From positions 1 to 46,809 of the forward strand of contig CAIMFH010000096.1 in NCBI GenBank assembly GCA_903840265.1: DNA of 46,809 nt. The letters are read 5' to 3'. Under the pieces are notes generated by a model, which did not search any database, was not told the origin of the DNA, and was given only the letters and a program-made list of their open reading frames with translations. The first letter of the stretch is position 1. Every line of letters starts with the position of its first letter. This document shows, piece by piece, positions 8,842-19,384 of the stretch. The translations under genes were made by a program, and so were the position numbers. The DNA is from an uncultured Schlesneria sp. (GTDB lineage: Bacteria; Planctomycetota; Planctomycetia; Planctomycetales; Planctomycetaceae).

Positions 8842-9147
8842 ATGCAGACTTTGATTCACGCACTTTGGAACGACGAAGCTGGCTTCATTGTTTCAGCCGA
8901 ACTGGTTCTGATCTCGAGCATCGCCGTCCTGGCCATGGTCGTCGGACTGGGCGAGATCTCGCTGGCGGTGAACCAGGAACTGGACGATGTTGCCTACGCC
9001 TTCGGGGTCGTCAACCAGGGCTTTCGCTACCAGGGTCTAACCGGACAAAGCGGACAGTCCAACGGCGCGACTTCCAACGACGGCAGCGATTTCTGCGACA
9101 CTGGCCACGGCATCACCAGCACCGCTCCCACGGCCGAAGGGTCCTGA
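8842..9147 (+). CDS. Pilin-like small membrane protein, second of tandem pair
   Basis: A 101-residue paralogue of the preceding protein. Residues 10-36 are nearly identical (NDEAGFIVSAELVLI, then SIAVLAMVVGL), the next 20 residues (NQELDDVAYAFGVVNQGF) are clearly homologous, and the tail ends with the same SDFCD...GHGITS pattern. The middle part (60-80) has diverged into a Gly/Ser/Gln-rich linker. An AGGA ribosome site precedes the ATG. No separate promoter is evident in the 92-bp gap, and a strong terminator follows, so the two genes probably form one transcription unit. Confidence 0.75.
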   Translation: MQTLIHALWNDEAGFIVSAELVLISSIAVLAMVVGLGEISLAVNQELDDVAYAFGVVNQGFRYQGLTGQSGQSNGATSNDGSDFCDTGHGITSTAPTAEGS

Positions 9148-9201
9148 GAAGTACCGCGCACTGAACACACCGACCGAATTTTGATGAGTCCTTTCTGGCA
9201 A

Positions 9202-9247
9202 CAAGCCCTCGACACCGAGCAATCGGTTCGAGGGCTTGCTGTTTTGT
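9202..9247 (+). terminator. Rho-independent terminator after the pilin-like pair
   Basis: An 11-bp perfect stem (CAAGCCCTCGA at 9202-9212, TCGAGGGCTTG at 9228-9238) with an inner ACCGA/TCGGT pairing is followed by CTGTTTTG. It sits 55 bp after the second pilin-like gene. Confidence 0.85.
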
Positions 9248-9355
9248 AGGGGCCGGGCTTAGTTTCATGCGATTGCGAATTCGATGCGGAGCGTAGTAGA
9301 GTGACCGCCGCCTCGACGGCTTGAAACCACTCCGCATCTCCTCGGAACTATTAGC

Positions 9356-10333
9356 ATGACCGAAGCGCATCCTTCTGTCCCGACCGCGGCTCGCTCGTTG
9401 ATTTCATCGCGAAGCCGATCCCTGATCGTGGCGGCATTGACGTTGGCTGTGATAACAGGCGTCGGCAGTCACGCGTTGGGAGTGTTCAAGCCGACCGAAA
9501 CGACTGTCACCGAACTCGCGCCGGGCGTCTTCTTTCGCAAGATGGAATGGCAGCCGAACTTCATCGGATGCAATCAGGGCTGGATTATCTTCGATGACTT
9601 TGTGCTCGTCATCGAAGCCAGCTTTCCGAACCAGGCCGCAGAACTGATCAAAGAGATTCGCAAGACGACCGACAAACCGATCAAGTTTGTCTTCGATACG
9701 CACTGGCATGGCGACCATGCGGACGGCAATCCGATTTTGATCGCTGAAGGGGCGAGTGCCATTGCATCCGAGCAGGCTCGCGAGCAGTTCCTGCAGAAAG
9801 GCATTCCATCCTACGAGAAGCAGAAGCAGGAAAAGCCCGCCGAGTACGGCAAGTTGAATTACGGCGTCCCGTCGCTGTACTTCCCCAAGAAGATGGTGAT
9901 TGAAGACTCGAAGCAGCGAGTTGAGCTGATCCACTTCGGACATGGCCATACCGCCGGTGATGCCGTGGCGTGGCTACCGAAGCAGGGGATTCTGTTTACC
10001 GGGGATAGCTGCATCAACGGGCCGTTCAACTACACGGGCGAAAGCAATACTGCGAATTGGATTGCGGTCCTGACTGAAATGGCGAAGTTGCCCGTGAAGA
10101 TCGTCTGCCCCGGTCATGGCGATCAAAGCGACAACCTGTTGATCGAACAACAGCGTCGATACTTCGTCGAACTGCGACAAGCGATTCAGGAAGGGATCAA
10201 CGCCGGCAAGTCGCTCGAAGAGATTAAGAAGTCTCTCGACATGCCTTGGTTCAAGACTTGGACGGGCGTCGATGTCAAAGAACGAGTCGAAAACATCGAG
10301 CACGTCTACAAGGAATTGACGCAGAAGGCCTGA
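9356..10333 (+). CDS. Exported MBL-fold metallo-hydrolase
   Basis: A 325-residue metallo-beta-lactamase-fold hydrolase with a complete zinc site: HxHxDH at 116-121 (HWHGDH), His198 (HGHTAGD), Asp217 (FTGDS) and His254 (CPGHGD). The hydrophobic segment at residues 23-42 after an Arg-rich start is a signal peptide or anchor, so the enzyme is probably periplasmic. The family includes B-type lactamases, quinoprotein-relay hydrolases and other esterases; the substrate cannot be named, and a resistance role should not be assumed. The gene has its own promoter region downstream of the pilin terminator and is convergent with the aldolase gene. Confidence 0.9.
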   Translation: MTEAHPSVPTAARSLISSRSRSLIVAALTLAVITGVGSHALGVFKPTETTVTELAPGVFFRKMEWQPNFIGCNQGWIIFDDFVLVIEASFPNQAAELIKEIRKTTDKPIKFVFDTHWHGDHADGNPILIAEGASAIASEQAREQFLQKGIPSYEKQKQEKPAEYGKLNYGVPSLYFPKKMVIEDSKQRVELIHFGHGHTAGDAVAWLPKQGILFTGDSCINGPFNYTGESNTANWIAVLTEMAKLPVKIVCPGHGDQSDNLLIEQQRRYFVELRQAIQEGINAGKSLEEIKKSLDMPWFKTWTGVDVKERVENIEHVYKELTQKA

Positions 10334-10364
10334 CCCGTTGCGACTCGGATTTTCGAGTGCAGCC

Positions 10365-11141
10365 TTACTGGCAGTCACTCAGCAGCTTGCCAACCCCATC
10401 GCGCAGGGCTGACTGGTACAGCCACAGGTCGCCGCCGTACGCCAGCATGCGGAATCCCTGGTCGAGCAACTTCTGTCCTCCAGCAACATCGGCGGTCATC
10501 ATTGCGGCGACTTTACCGTGCTGGCGGCAGGCTGCCACAATCTGAGCGACCGCATCCTTGAAGAGCGGATGATCGAACTGAGTCGGGATGCCGAGCGAAT
10601 TGGAGAGGTCGAAATGGCCGATCCAGAGCACGTCGATCCCGTCGACGGCGGCGATTTCCTGCACGTTGCGAACGCCTTCGACAGTCTCGATGAGGGCAAT
10701 CAGCATCGTTTCGCGATTGGCGGACTGCATCTTCTCGACGATATCACCACCCAGATAGTCATCGTGGGCGATTGTGAACGCGGCGCCACGTCGACCGACG
10801 GGAGGATACTTCGCTGATGCGACGAGCGTCCGCGCCTGGGCCGCGCTTTCGCACATCGGGATCATGATTCCCATGGCCCCGACATCCAGCACGCGAGCGA
10901 CAAAGTGATATTCCATGGCGGGGATTCGCACGAGCGGAATTGCACTGGTGGCCATCGTCGTCGCCATCAGCATTCGAATCGTCTCGATACTCCAGCCAGT
11001 GTGCTCCATGTCATAGACGATGAACTCGGCCCCGGCATTCGCGGCCAGTCGCCCGATCCCCGTGGTATCGAACTCAAACACGAACGTGCCGATCGAACGG
11101 CCACCATCAAGAAGTTTTTGCTTAACGTGATTGACCTTCAT
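10365..11141 (-). CDS. HpcH/HpaI aldolase family protein
   Basis: A 258-residue class II (metal-dependent) pyruvate aldolase-like protein of the HpcH/HpaI/citrate-lyase-beta family. Family landmarks are visible: VYDMEH with Glu46 and His47, Arg72 in PLVRIP, the metal ligand Glu152 in ALIETVEG, and IGHFDLS with the second ligand Asp178. Members cleave 4-hydroxy-2-oxo acids such as 2-dehydro-3-deoxyglucarate to pyruvate and an aldehyde. It lies downstream of a 2-hydroxyacid dehydrogenase gene on the same strand, which fits sugar-acid metabolism, though the 175-bp gap contains a repeat element. Confidence 0.9.
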   Translation of the reverse strand: MKVNHVKQKLLDGGRSIGTFVFEFDTTGIGRLAANAGAEFIVYDMEHTGWSIETIRMLMATTMATSAIPLVRIPAMEYHFVARVLDVGAMGIMIPMCESAAQARTLVASAKYPPVGRRGAAFTIAHDDYLGGDIVEKMQSANRETMLIALIETVEGVRNVQEIAAVDGIDVLWIGHFDLSNSLGIPTQFDHPLFKDAVAQIVAACRQHGKVAAMMTADVAGGQKLLDQGFRMLAYGGDLWLYQSALRDGVGKLLSDCQ

Positions 11142-11216
11142 CGCATTCGTCTCGCTTGTACAGGGTTGTCTCTCACAGAGATAAGTTGGAGCTTACCTGG
11201 CGGAGCAGTCGTATTT

Positions 11217-11300
11217 TGGGAGGGCGAGGCTCCTGCCGAGCCGCGCATGTCGATGGACTCACAATAACAGGCACGGCTGGGCAGGAGCCTCGCCCTCCCA
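11217..11300. repeat. 84-bp dispersed palindromic repeat, copy 1
   Basis: Two 27-bp arms, TGGGAGGGCGAGGCTCCTGC onward and its reverse complement, pair with one mismatch around a 30-bp centre. A second copy of exactly the same length lies at 28501-28584. The left arm read as protein gives the GRARLLPS / EGEAPAEP peptides that litter spurious planctomycete annotations. It starts 75 bp upstream of the aldolase start and ends 16 bp past the dehydrogenase stop, so it could act as a terminator-like hairpin. Confidence 0.9.
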
Positions 11301-11316
11301 ACCAGACTACGAAGAT

Positions 11317-12351
11317 TTATCGCGAGGCCAACTCTGACAGCTTCTGCTTCAGTCCCGGCCGGCCAATGACGTCGCGATTGACGACATCTGGCGGAACTCG
11401 ACCGGCCGCCACTTCCACAATGCTTTGGCACGCCGCCTGGCCGATTCCCCGGAACAGTTCGTCCGTCCAGCAGACCGCATGCGGCGATAGAATCACGTTA
11501 TCCAGCTTCAGTAATGAGTCCGCCGGATCGATTGGCTCTTTCTCAAAGACATCCAATCCCGCGCCACCGATCTTTCGTTGCTGCAGCAGCGTCGTCAATG
11601 CAGCCTGATCGACGATCGGTCCGCGGGCCACGTTGATCAGGAACGCCGTTGGCTTCATTCGCGCTAATTGAGCCGCATTCAGAAGGTGATGGGTTTCTGG
11701 AGTCAGAGCACAGCAGACGATGACAAAGTCCGACTGCTCCAACAGCGATTCGAGCCCCATCAATTCCACACCGGATTGCTTAGCTGCGTCGGGCGAGACG
11801 AATGGGTCGAACGCGACGTGCCGCATCTCGAGCGGAGCCACCACGCGCAGGATCTCGTTGCCAATGTTACCGAGGCCGATCAACCCCAGCGTTCGACCCG
11901 TCAGGCCGACACCCATGTGGTTCAGCTTTTCGCTCCAGCGTCCCTCGCGAGTCAGTCGGTCTTTGACCAGCAACTGATGCGACAGTGCCAGCAATAAGCT
12001 CAATGCGGATACTGCCACCGGACGCCGCACACCCGATGGAGTGATCGTCAGCAGTACGTCGTGTTGAGTGCAGGCGGAGACATCCACATTGTCGTACCCC
12101 ACTCCGAATCGCGCGATGATTGTTAAACGTTGACCACCCGCGACCGTCGCCACCGTTACTTTCGGAGCCAGCACCAGCAACGCGTCGAAGTCGTTGGCGA
12201 CGGACGGCGGCAACTCCGAGCCAAAGTCGGGGAGAAATTCGGCCTGGATGCGGGGATCGCGGCGAAGCTCTTCTAAACCAATGTCCCCAAACCCCAACTC
12301 TCCCTCGGCGTTCAGGAAGTCGCGTGTGATGCCTAAACGGATTTGGGTCAT
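11317..12351 (-). CDS. D-isomer-specific 2-hydroxyacid dehydrogenase
   Basis: A 344-residue NAD-dependent dehydrogenase interconverting a 2-hydroxyacid and a 2-oxoacid. The nucleotide-binding motif GLGNIG is at 159-164, and the catalytic triad is visible: Arg243 (NVARGPIVD), Glu270 (LDVFEKEP) and His291 (LSPHAVCW). The N-terminal lid domain (MTQIRLGITRDFL) supports a start at 12351 rather than the longer frame at 12411. Its sequence is phosphoglycerate-dehydrogenase-like but it lacks a C-terminal ACT domain, so serine synthesis is unlikely. It is divergent from the ArsR gene and upstream of the aldolase gene. Confidence 0.92.
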   Translation of the reverse strand: MTQIRLGITRDFLNAEGELGFGDIGLEELRRDPRIQAEFLPDFGSELPPSVANDFDALLVLAPKVTVATVAGGQRLTIIARFGVGYDNVDVSACTQHDVLLTITPSGVRRPVAVSALSLLLALSHQLLVKDRLTREGRWSEKLNHMGVGLTGRTLGLIGLGNIGNEILRVVAPLEMRHVAFDPFVSPDAAKQSGVELMGLESLLEQSDFVIVCCALTPETHHLLNAAQLARMKPTAFLINVARGPIVDQAALTTLLQQRKIGGAGLDVFEKEPIDPADSLLKLDNVILSPHAVCWTDELFRGIGQAACQSIVEVAAGRVPPDVVNRDVIGRPGLKQKLSELASR

Positions 12352-12455
12352 GGAGCAACTCGTCGATGTGGATGTGATTCGAGATCGCACTGAAATACAG
12401 GACTGCGCCACGAATCGCCACTGCCGCGACGAAGCGGAAAAAAACTCTCGCGTCC

Positions 12456-12507
12456 TTGACGAACAACTGCCGAAATAATATCCTGGCGGTTATATAACCT
12501 TTAGGTG
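12456..12507 (+). promoter_or_regulatory. Promoter and candidate ArsR operator
   Basis: A TTGACG -35 box (12456-12461), a 17-bp spacer and TATCCT (12479-12484) form a sigma-70-like promoter. A perfect 12-bp palindrome GGTTATATAACC (12488-12499) follows at about +1, overlapping a second inverted repeat AACC-TTTA-GGTG. The position suits autorepression by the ArsR regulator encoded just downstream. A similar arrangement precedes the double-SRPBCC gene at 17647. Confidence 0.55.
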
Positions 12508-12511
12508 ATTG

Positions 12512-12880
12512 ATGGATCTCAACCGACTCGACGCTGTGTTCGCTGCCCTGGCCGATCCGACTCGGCGAGCCATCCTCGCTCGCCTCGCCTCTGGAGAAGC
12601 GGGTGTGATGGAGCTGGCTAAGCCGTTCGCGATGACTCAACCCGCTATCTCCAAACATCTTCGAGTGTTAGAGCGAGCGGGCTTGATCTCACGCGGCAGG
12701 GATGCCCAGCGGCGACCGTGTCGGATTGAGGCCCGGCCGCTCGCCGAAGCTAACGAATGGCTGGAACGCTACCGCCAGTTCTGGGAGGGCAGCTTTCAGC
12801 GCCTCGATTCGCTCCTCGACGAATTGCAATCGCCACCACCAAACCCTGACCCGACCTCTGATAAGGACCAGCAGCCATGA
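12512..12880 (+). CDS. ArsR-family winged-helix transcriptional regulator
   Basis: A 122-residue ArsR-type repressor. The winged helix-turn-helix is clear: FAALADPTRRAILARLASG, then MTQPAISKHLRVLERAGLI for the recognition helix. It has no cysteine metal-binding motif, so it is not a classical arsenic sensor; it belongs to the group paired with SRPBCC/AHSA1 proteins. The start at 12512 has AGGTGA upstream. Its stop overlaps the next start (ATGA), so the two are translationally coupled. Likely it represses its own operon through the palindrome at 12488-12499. Confidence 0.92.
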   Translation: MDLNRLDAVFAALADPTRRAILARLASGEAGVMELAKPFAMTQPAISKHLRVLERAGLISRGRDAQRRPCRIEARPLAEANEWLERYRQFWEGSFQRLDSLLDELQSPPPNPDPTSDKDQQP

Positions 12881-13350
12881 AAAACACCGGAACCTTAAAG
12901 ATCACCACGCCCAACGACAACGAAATCGTGATGACGCGCGTGTTTAATGCGCCGCAAAAACTGGTGTTTGACGCGTTTACCAAGCCGGAGCTGCTGAAAC
13001 GCTGGTTCGGACCGCATGGCTGGTCGCTGGACGTTTGCGAAGTCGATCTGAAAGTCGGCGGGAAATTTCGCTTCGTCATGGTTGGACCTGACGGAGCTCG
13101 CATGGGAATGGGGGGCGTCTATCGTGAGATCAACGCACCCACGGGCTCGGTCCATACCGAGGCATTTGATGACTACCCCGGCGAATCGACGGTGACGACC
13201 GTTCTGACGGAGGCCGACGGCAAAACGACTCTTACGGCGACCGTCCGCTATCCATCAGAAGAGATCCGCGACCTCGTGATCATGTCCGGTATGGAACACG
13301 GCGCGGCCGAAAGCTATGACAAATTGGCCTCGCTCTTGTCGGAAGTGTGA
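12877..13350 (+). CDS. SRPBCC/AHSA1 domain protein
   Basis: A 157-residue START-like (SRPBCC) protein of the AHSA1 group. Typical landmarks are VMTRVFNAPQKLVFDAFTKP, the KRWFGPHGW motif, VDLKVGGKFRFVM and a C-terminal ESYDKLASLL helix. The fold encloses a hydrophobic ligand pocket; the ligand is unknown. It overlaps the ArsR gene by 4 bp, the standard ArsR-SRPBCC pair. Its sequence resembles the second domain of the protein at 17647-18639 (RHWFGPKD, VDLRVGGKF). Confidence 0.92.
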   Translation: MKNTGTLKITTPNDNEIVMTRVFNAPQKLVFDAFTKPELLKRWFGPHGWSLDVCEVDLKVGGKFRFVMVGPDGARMGMGGVYREINAPTGSVHTEAFDDYPGESTVTTVLTEADGKTTLTATVRYPSEEIRDLVIMSGMEHGAAESYDKLASLLSEV

Positions 13351-13401
13351 TCGACGCAAAATCAGCCCCGGTGAGCCACGCTGCGGGAGCACGTTTGCGG
13401 T

Positions 13402-13440
13402 GCCACGGACTTGGAGTCGGCGACATGGCCGTGGCTTTCT
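13402..13440 (+). terminator. Possible terminator after the ArsR-SRPBCC operon
   Basis: GCCACGG (13402-13408) pairs with CCGTGGC (13429-13435), followed by TTTCTT. The loop is long (20 nt) and the T tract weak, so this may be a repeat remnant instead. Confidence 0.35.
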
Positions 13441-13626
13441 TCGAAGACACGGCCACCCCGAAGACGGTTAGATCGTGGTACCCAATCCAAAAGCGAAAGC
13501 AATCATCTCTGCGTTCAGTCACTTAGAATCTTGTTCCTTTCGTTCGGCGCTTGTTGAATTTCGAGGGGCATGGAATACTCTTTGGCTCGCTGTTGATCAT
13601 CTCGCGCTGATGCCTCGGAGAATTCT

Positions 13627-16344
<2,718 letters not shown>

Positions 16345-16364
16345 ATGGGAGCTCGTTTCTGCGT

Positions 16365-16458
16365 GGCGGCGTTTTCAACGCAAAGGGAGATCCAAAGAGC
16401 AGAAACTGAATGCCCTCTGTTCTTCTTTGCGACTTCGCGCCTTTGCGTTGAAACCGCC
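16365..16458. repeat. 94-bp fold-back element
   Basis: GGCGGCGTTTTCAACGCAAA at 16365 and its near-complement CCTTTGCGTTGAAACCGCC at 16440-16458 form long arms, with further pairing inside (AGAGCAGA/TCTGTTCT). The right arm belongs to the 'TTTGCG..TTCGCG' type of degenerate repeat, related in wording to sequences at 28288 and 46219. It lies between the convergent glucosidase and porin-like genes and may also serve as a terminator. Confidence 0.6.
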
Positions 16459-16530
16459 TCCATGCGAATACGTCATCGGATTGCCATTGACCGACGTTTC
16501 TTGATTTGGATGTCGGATCTCGTCGTTCAT

Positions 16531-17430
16531 TTAGAAAATGAACGACAGTCCGATCTTGGCGATTGCGACGTTATCTCGACCTTCGCCCGCGACCTGCACG
16601 CTATCCGCAACCAGATGCAGGTACTGGATCGAGGTGTTTAAGAACCATTTGCCGTACTGTTCTGGAACCGGGATCGCGACGCTGGCGGTGAGTGCAGTCG
16701 AAAAGTAACCGAGGGCCGCGTTGCTGCCGTTGCTGTTGAAGTAATAGCCGTTGCCACCCAAGCCCCAGTCGATCGGCAGTCCCAGGCCGACTTTGGTCTT
16801 GGCCAGTTCGAATCGCCATGTCGGTTCAAATCCGACGTTGGCAAACAACTGACTCTGTCCCTGTTCGGGAATGAATTCGCCATAGGCGGCGACGAACGGT
16901 TTCAGGCTGAACGGCTTCAGAGCGTCGTTCCCTTCCCAGAAGTTCAACACGTCATAGCTGACTTTGGCTCCGATTTCGTGCAGCGGAGTTCGCATCAGGG
17001 GACTCATGTTGTAGTAGGCGTATCGCGAATCGATCAGGAAGCCGTTCCAGCTGGTCACGGTCCCAATCATCACATCGGACATGTCCGCCATGCGGTTGTT
17101 GGGGGCGAAGTGAGTGCTGTTGAACAGCGATACGTACGGGCGAATGATCAGGTCTTCGTTGATCGTTTTGGATGTGAAGACGTTCAGATACGGCTGCATG
17201 ATCGGGCCGTGGTCGGCCTGCAGGTAGCCGCGAAAGTAATAAGAGGACGCAAAGTCGACCCCGCCTGAGAACATGACGGGCAGAGAAGCGGCATCGTCTG
17301 CCGGTGGGGCTTCGCAGGTTGCCAGCCCCGCCGCGTCGGCCTTGCAGTATGGGCAAGCGCGAACGGTGGCAGTCTGGAAACCGCAAACCATTGCCAGGCA
17401 AAGCCCCAGCACTATCCATCGAGACCGCAT
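16531..17430 (-). CDS. Putative outer-membrane beta-barrel protein (TorF-like)
   Basis: A 299-residue exported protein. A signal peptide (residues 1-25) leads to a short CPYC-containing segment and then a repeating pattern of amphipathic strands beginning GVDFASSYYFRGYLQ, which resembles TorF-type putative porins. The C-terminus ends in Ile-Phe (GLSFIF), a typical beta-barrel assembly signal. It is probably an outer-membrane porin or transporter; the substrate is unknown. The CPYC motif just after the signal is unusual for porins and could bind metal or form a disulfide. It is divergent from the double-SRPBCC gene. Confidence 0.7.
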   Translation of the reverse strand: MRSRWIVLGLCLAMVCGFQTATVRACPYCKADAAGLATCEAPPADDAASLPVMFSGGVDFASSYYFRGYLQADHGPIMQPYLNVFTSKTINEDLIIRPYVSLFNSTHFAPNNRMADMSDVMIGTVTSWNGFLIDSRYAYYNMSPLMRTPLHEIGAKVSYDVLNFWEGNDALKPFSLKPFVAAYGEFIPEQGQSQLFANVGFEPTWRFELAKTKVGLGLPIDWGLGGNGYYFNSNGSNAALGYFSTALTASVAIPVPEQYGKWFLNTSIQYLHLVADSVQVAGEGRDNVAIAKIGLSFIF

Positions 17431-17542
17431 CCTCGCCTCCCCCCGGTGGCTTCGACTGCCGACTATCCGTTGTCATCGGTTTGTATCGATAATGCGGTGA
17501 GCGACACTTGAAACGAATCGATTGGCGCGCTTCCGTTGACGG

Positions 17543-17601
17543 TTGACGCGTTCCGCCGCCGAATATATTTTACCATTCAGTTAATTAACCTGTGGGTTCA
17601 C
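17543..17601 (+). promoter_or_regulatory. Promoter and candidate operator of the double-SRPBCC gene
   Basis: TTGACG (17543-17548), a 17-bp spacer and TATTTT (17566-17571) make a good sigma-70-like promoter. It is followed by GTTAATTAAC, a palindrome, overlapping the inverted repeat AACC-TGTG-GGTT (17587-17598). Both the promoter and the AACC-N4-GGT element mirror those in front of the ArsR gene at 12456-12507. Confidence 0.55.
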
Positions 17602-17646
17602 TTCAATGAGCCCTGTTTGGATAACACCCCGAGAAAGGAACGGCTC

Positions 17647-18639
17647 ATGCTTCCCGCCGACGACCACCAGACCGATCGCGAAATCATCATGACTCGAGTC
17701 CTCGACGCACCCCGGTCACTCGTCTGGAAAGTCTGGACGCAGTTGGAGCATCTTTCCAATTGGTGGGGTCCGCGCGGGTTCACGACGACGACCGAAAAGC
17801 GTGAATGCGTCCCCGGCGGGGTCTGGAAGTATGTGATGCACGGCCCCGACGGTACCGACTACCAAAACCTGATGACGTTTCTGGAGGTCGTCGAGCACGA
17901 ACGATTGTCGTACAAGCAGGGCGGCGCGGGAGACACGGAACCGATCAACTTTCAAGTGACGGTCACGTTCGCCGATGAAGGGGACGCCTTGGACAAAACC
18001 AAGCTGGTAATGCGACTGGTCTTCCCCTCGAAGCAGGCGAAGGACTACGTGGTTAACACGTACAACGCCATCGAGGGTGGCAAGCAGACGATGGAACGCT
18101 TGGCCGAACACATTCAATCGCTTAAGCAGGGGGGCGGCCCCTCGGATATCCCCTTCGTCACCACGCGAGTCTTCCGCGCTCCCCACGACCTGATCTGGAA
18201 GGCCTGGACCGAAAGCGAACACCTGCGACACTGGTTCGGCCCGAAGGACTCCCAGATCACTCACTGCGAAGTCGATCTGCGAGTCGGCGGCAAGTTCCTA
18301 TACTGCATGCAATCGGCCGACGGCAGCGAAATGTGGGCCCGCTGGGTCTACCGCCAGATCAACCCGCAAACAAAAATCGAAAGCATCCACTCCTTCTCCG
18401 ACGCCACGGGCGACTTAAAGCCCGTTCCTTTCGAAGGAGCATGGCCAGTCGAAATCCTCTCCCACGTCACCTTCGCCGAACACGCGGGCCTCGGCAAAGG
18501 AGTCGTCGTCCGAGTCGAATGGACCCCGTTCAACGCCACTGAATCCGAGCGCAAGTTCTTCGCCACCATGCACAGTTCCATGCAACAAGGCTGGGGAGGC
18601 TCGTTCGATCAACTGGAGGCATACCTCGCCAAGAAGTAA
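17647..18639 (+). CDS. Protein with two tandem SRPBCC/AHSA1 domains
   Basis: A 330-residue protein made of two START-like domains in tandem. Domain 1 (about residues 10-155) begins EIIMTRVLDAPRSLVWKVWT with the HLSNWWGPRGF motif; domain 2 (about 165-325) begins FVTTRVFRAPHDLIWKAWT with HLRHWFGPKD and VDLRVGGKF. Each is a full AHSA1-like unit, so this is a duplication/fusion; domain 2 is closer to the stand-alone protein at 12877. Start 17647 has an AAAGGA ribosome site; the longer frame would include the promoter. No ArsR gene is adjacent, but the upstream DNA carries an operator-like element resembling that of the ArsR gene. Confidence 0.9.
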   Translation: MLPADDHQTDREIIMTRVLDAPRSLVWKVWTQLEHLSNWWGPRGFTTTTEKRECVPGGVWKYVMHGPDGTDYQNLMTFLEVVEHERLSYKQGGAGDTEPINFQVTVTFADEGDALDKTKLVMRLVFPSKQAKDYVVNTYNAIEGGKQTMERLAEHIQSLKQGGGPSDIPFVTTRVFRAPHDLIWKAWTESEHLRHWFGPKDSQITHCEVDLRVGGKFLYCMQSADGSEMWARWVYRQINPQTKIESIHSFSDATGDLKPVPFEGAWPVEILSHVTFAEHAGLGKGVVVRVEWTPFNATESERKFFATMHSSMQQGWGGSFDQLEAYLAKK

Positions 18640-18659
18640 ATGTGATTCGATCAACATCA

Positions 18660-18702
18660 GACTGCGGTCCGCTTGAAACGATCGGTGCGACCGCAGTCTT
18701 TC
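18660..18702 (+). terminator. Rho-independent terminator after the double-SRPBCC gene
   Basis: A 10-bp perfect stem (GACTGCGGTC 18660-18669, GACCGCAGTC 18689-18698) is followed by TTTCTC, 20 bp past the stop codon. Confidence 0.7.
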
Positions 18703-18720
18703 TCGTGCATTCTGAGCGGG

Positions 18721-18759
18721 GGACGTAAGTCCGCTGGCCTCTTCGACGGGCGTAAGCCC
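18721..18759. repeat. Two adjacent GTAA-loop hairpins
   Basis: GGACGTAAGTCC (18721-18732) and GGGCGTAAGCCC (18748-18759) are perfect 4-bp stems closed by a GTAA loop (GNRA class in RNA), 15 bp apart. They resemble short palindromes common in planctomycete intergenic DNA. The rest of 18640-18997 shows no gene. Confidence 0.5.
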
Positions 18760-18997
18760 ATCTCGAGACAGAGACTAGTGTTATGACCTCCTGAGTGCAC
18801 TGCGATGACCGCGAGCGTAATTCAAGTCAGGCATATCCGATACGATCGACAAGCGAATGCAATAATCCGCATCCGTCATCGGACGCATTCCGCCCGTACG
18901 CTTGACGTTGCGGGTAGAATCGGCGACACTCCCCCTCCCCCAACGAGACGCCTTCGCAGCGTGCTGCGAGCTCTCCTCAGGGTGTGAAAGTTGATTT

Positions 18998-19070
18998 GGC
19001 CAGGTAGCTCAGTTGGTAGAGCACAGGACTGAAAATCCTGGTGTCGCCGGTTCGATCCCGGCCCTGGCCA
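18998..19070 (+). tRNA. tRNA-Phe (GAA)
   Basis: A 73-nt cloverleaf. The acceptor stem GGCCAGG pairs with CCTGGCC with discriminator A at 19070, the D arm is GCTC...GAGC, the anticodon stem CAGGA/TCCTG encloses loop CTGAAAA with anticodon GAA at 19031-19033, and the T arm is GCCGG-TTCGATC-CCGGC. CCA is not fully encoded. A short T run (CTTTTTC) follows at once. Confidence 0.97.
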
Positions 19071-19384
19071 CTTTTTCACGCGCTGCGACGGACGGGTTCA
19101 GATTGCAGAACTCATTCCATCGATAAGCGATAGCCATCTGCCGGGTCGCACGGCTCTTCGGCAGGCTTTGCTTAATCCCCTCTCTACCGTTACCGGCTTC
19201 ATCAATTCGTCGAGGTTCTGGGCGCACACTGGGCCCTAGACATCGGCTCATCTGGTCCGGCGCGACCTCCGATGCGCGATCGACGCGACAGAAAAAGAGT
19301 TCACGGACAGGTTGTCAAAGCTAATAATCCTGTTCAACTGCTATGATAGAACCTGTCAGATGCGGTTGAACCGAAAGGAGAGCC
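19071..19384. other. Intergenic region between tRNA-Phe and the toxin module
   Basis: No gene is seen in 314 bp. The last 100 bp are more AT-rich, with a TAATAAT box near 19323 and TATGATAGA near 19341 as possible -10 elements for the toxin-antitoxin operon. No repeat of the tRNA 3' end was seen downstream. Confidence 0.4.

Noticed and set aside
9356-10333. Beta-lactam resistance gene
   Set aside because: The fold and zinc ligands are shared by many hydrolases; nothing in the sequence shows lactamase specificity.
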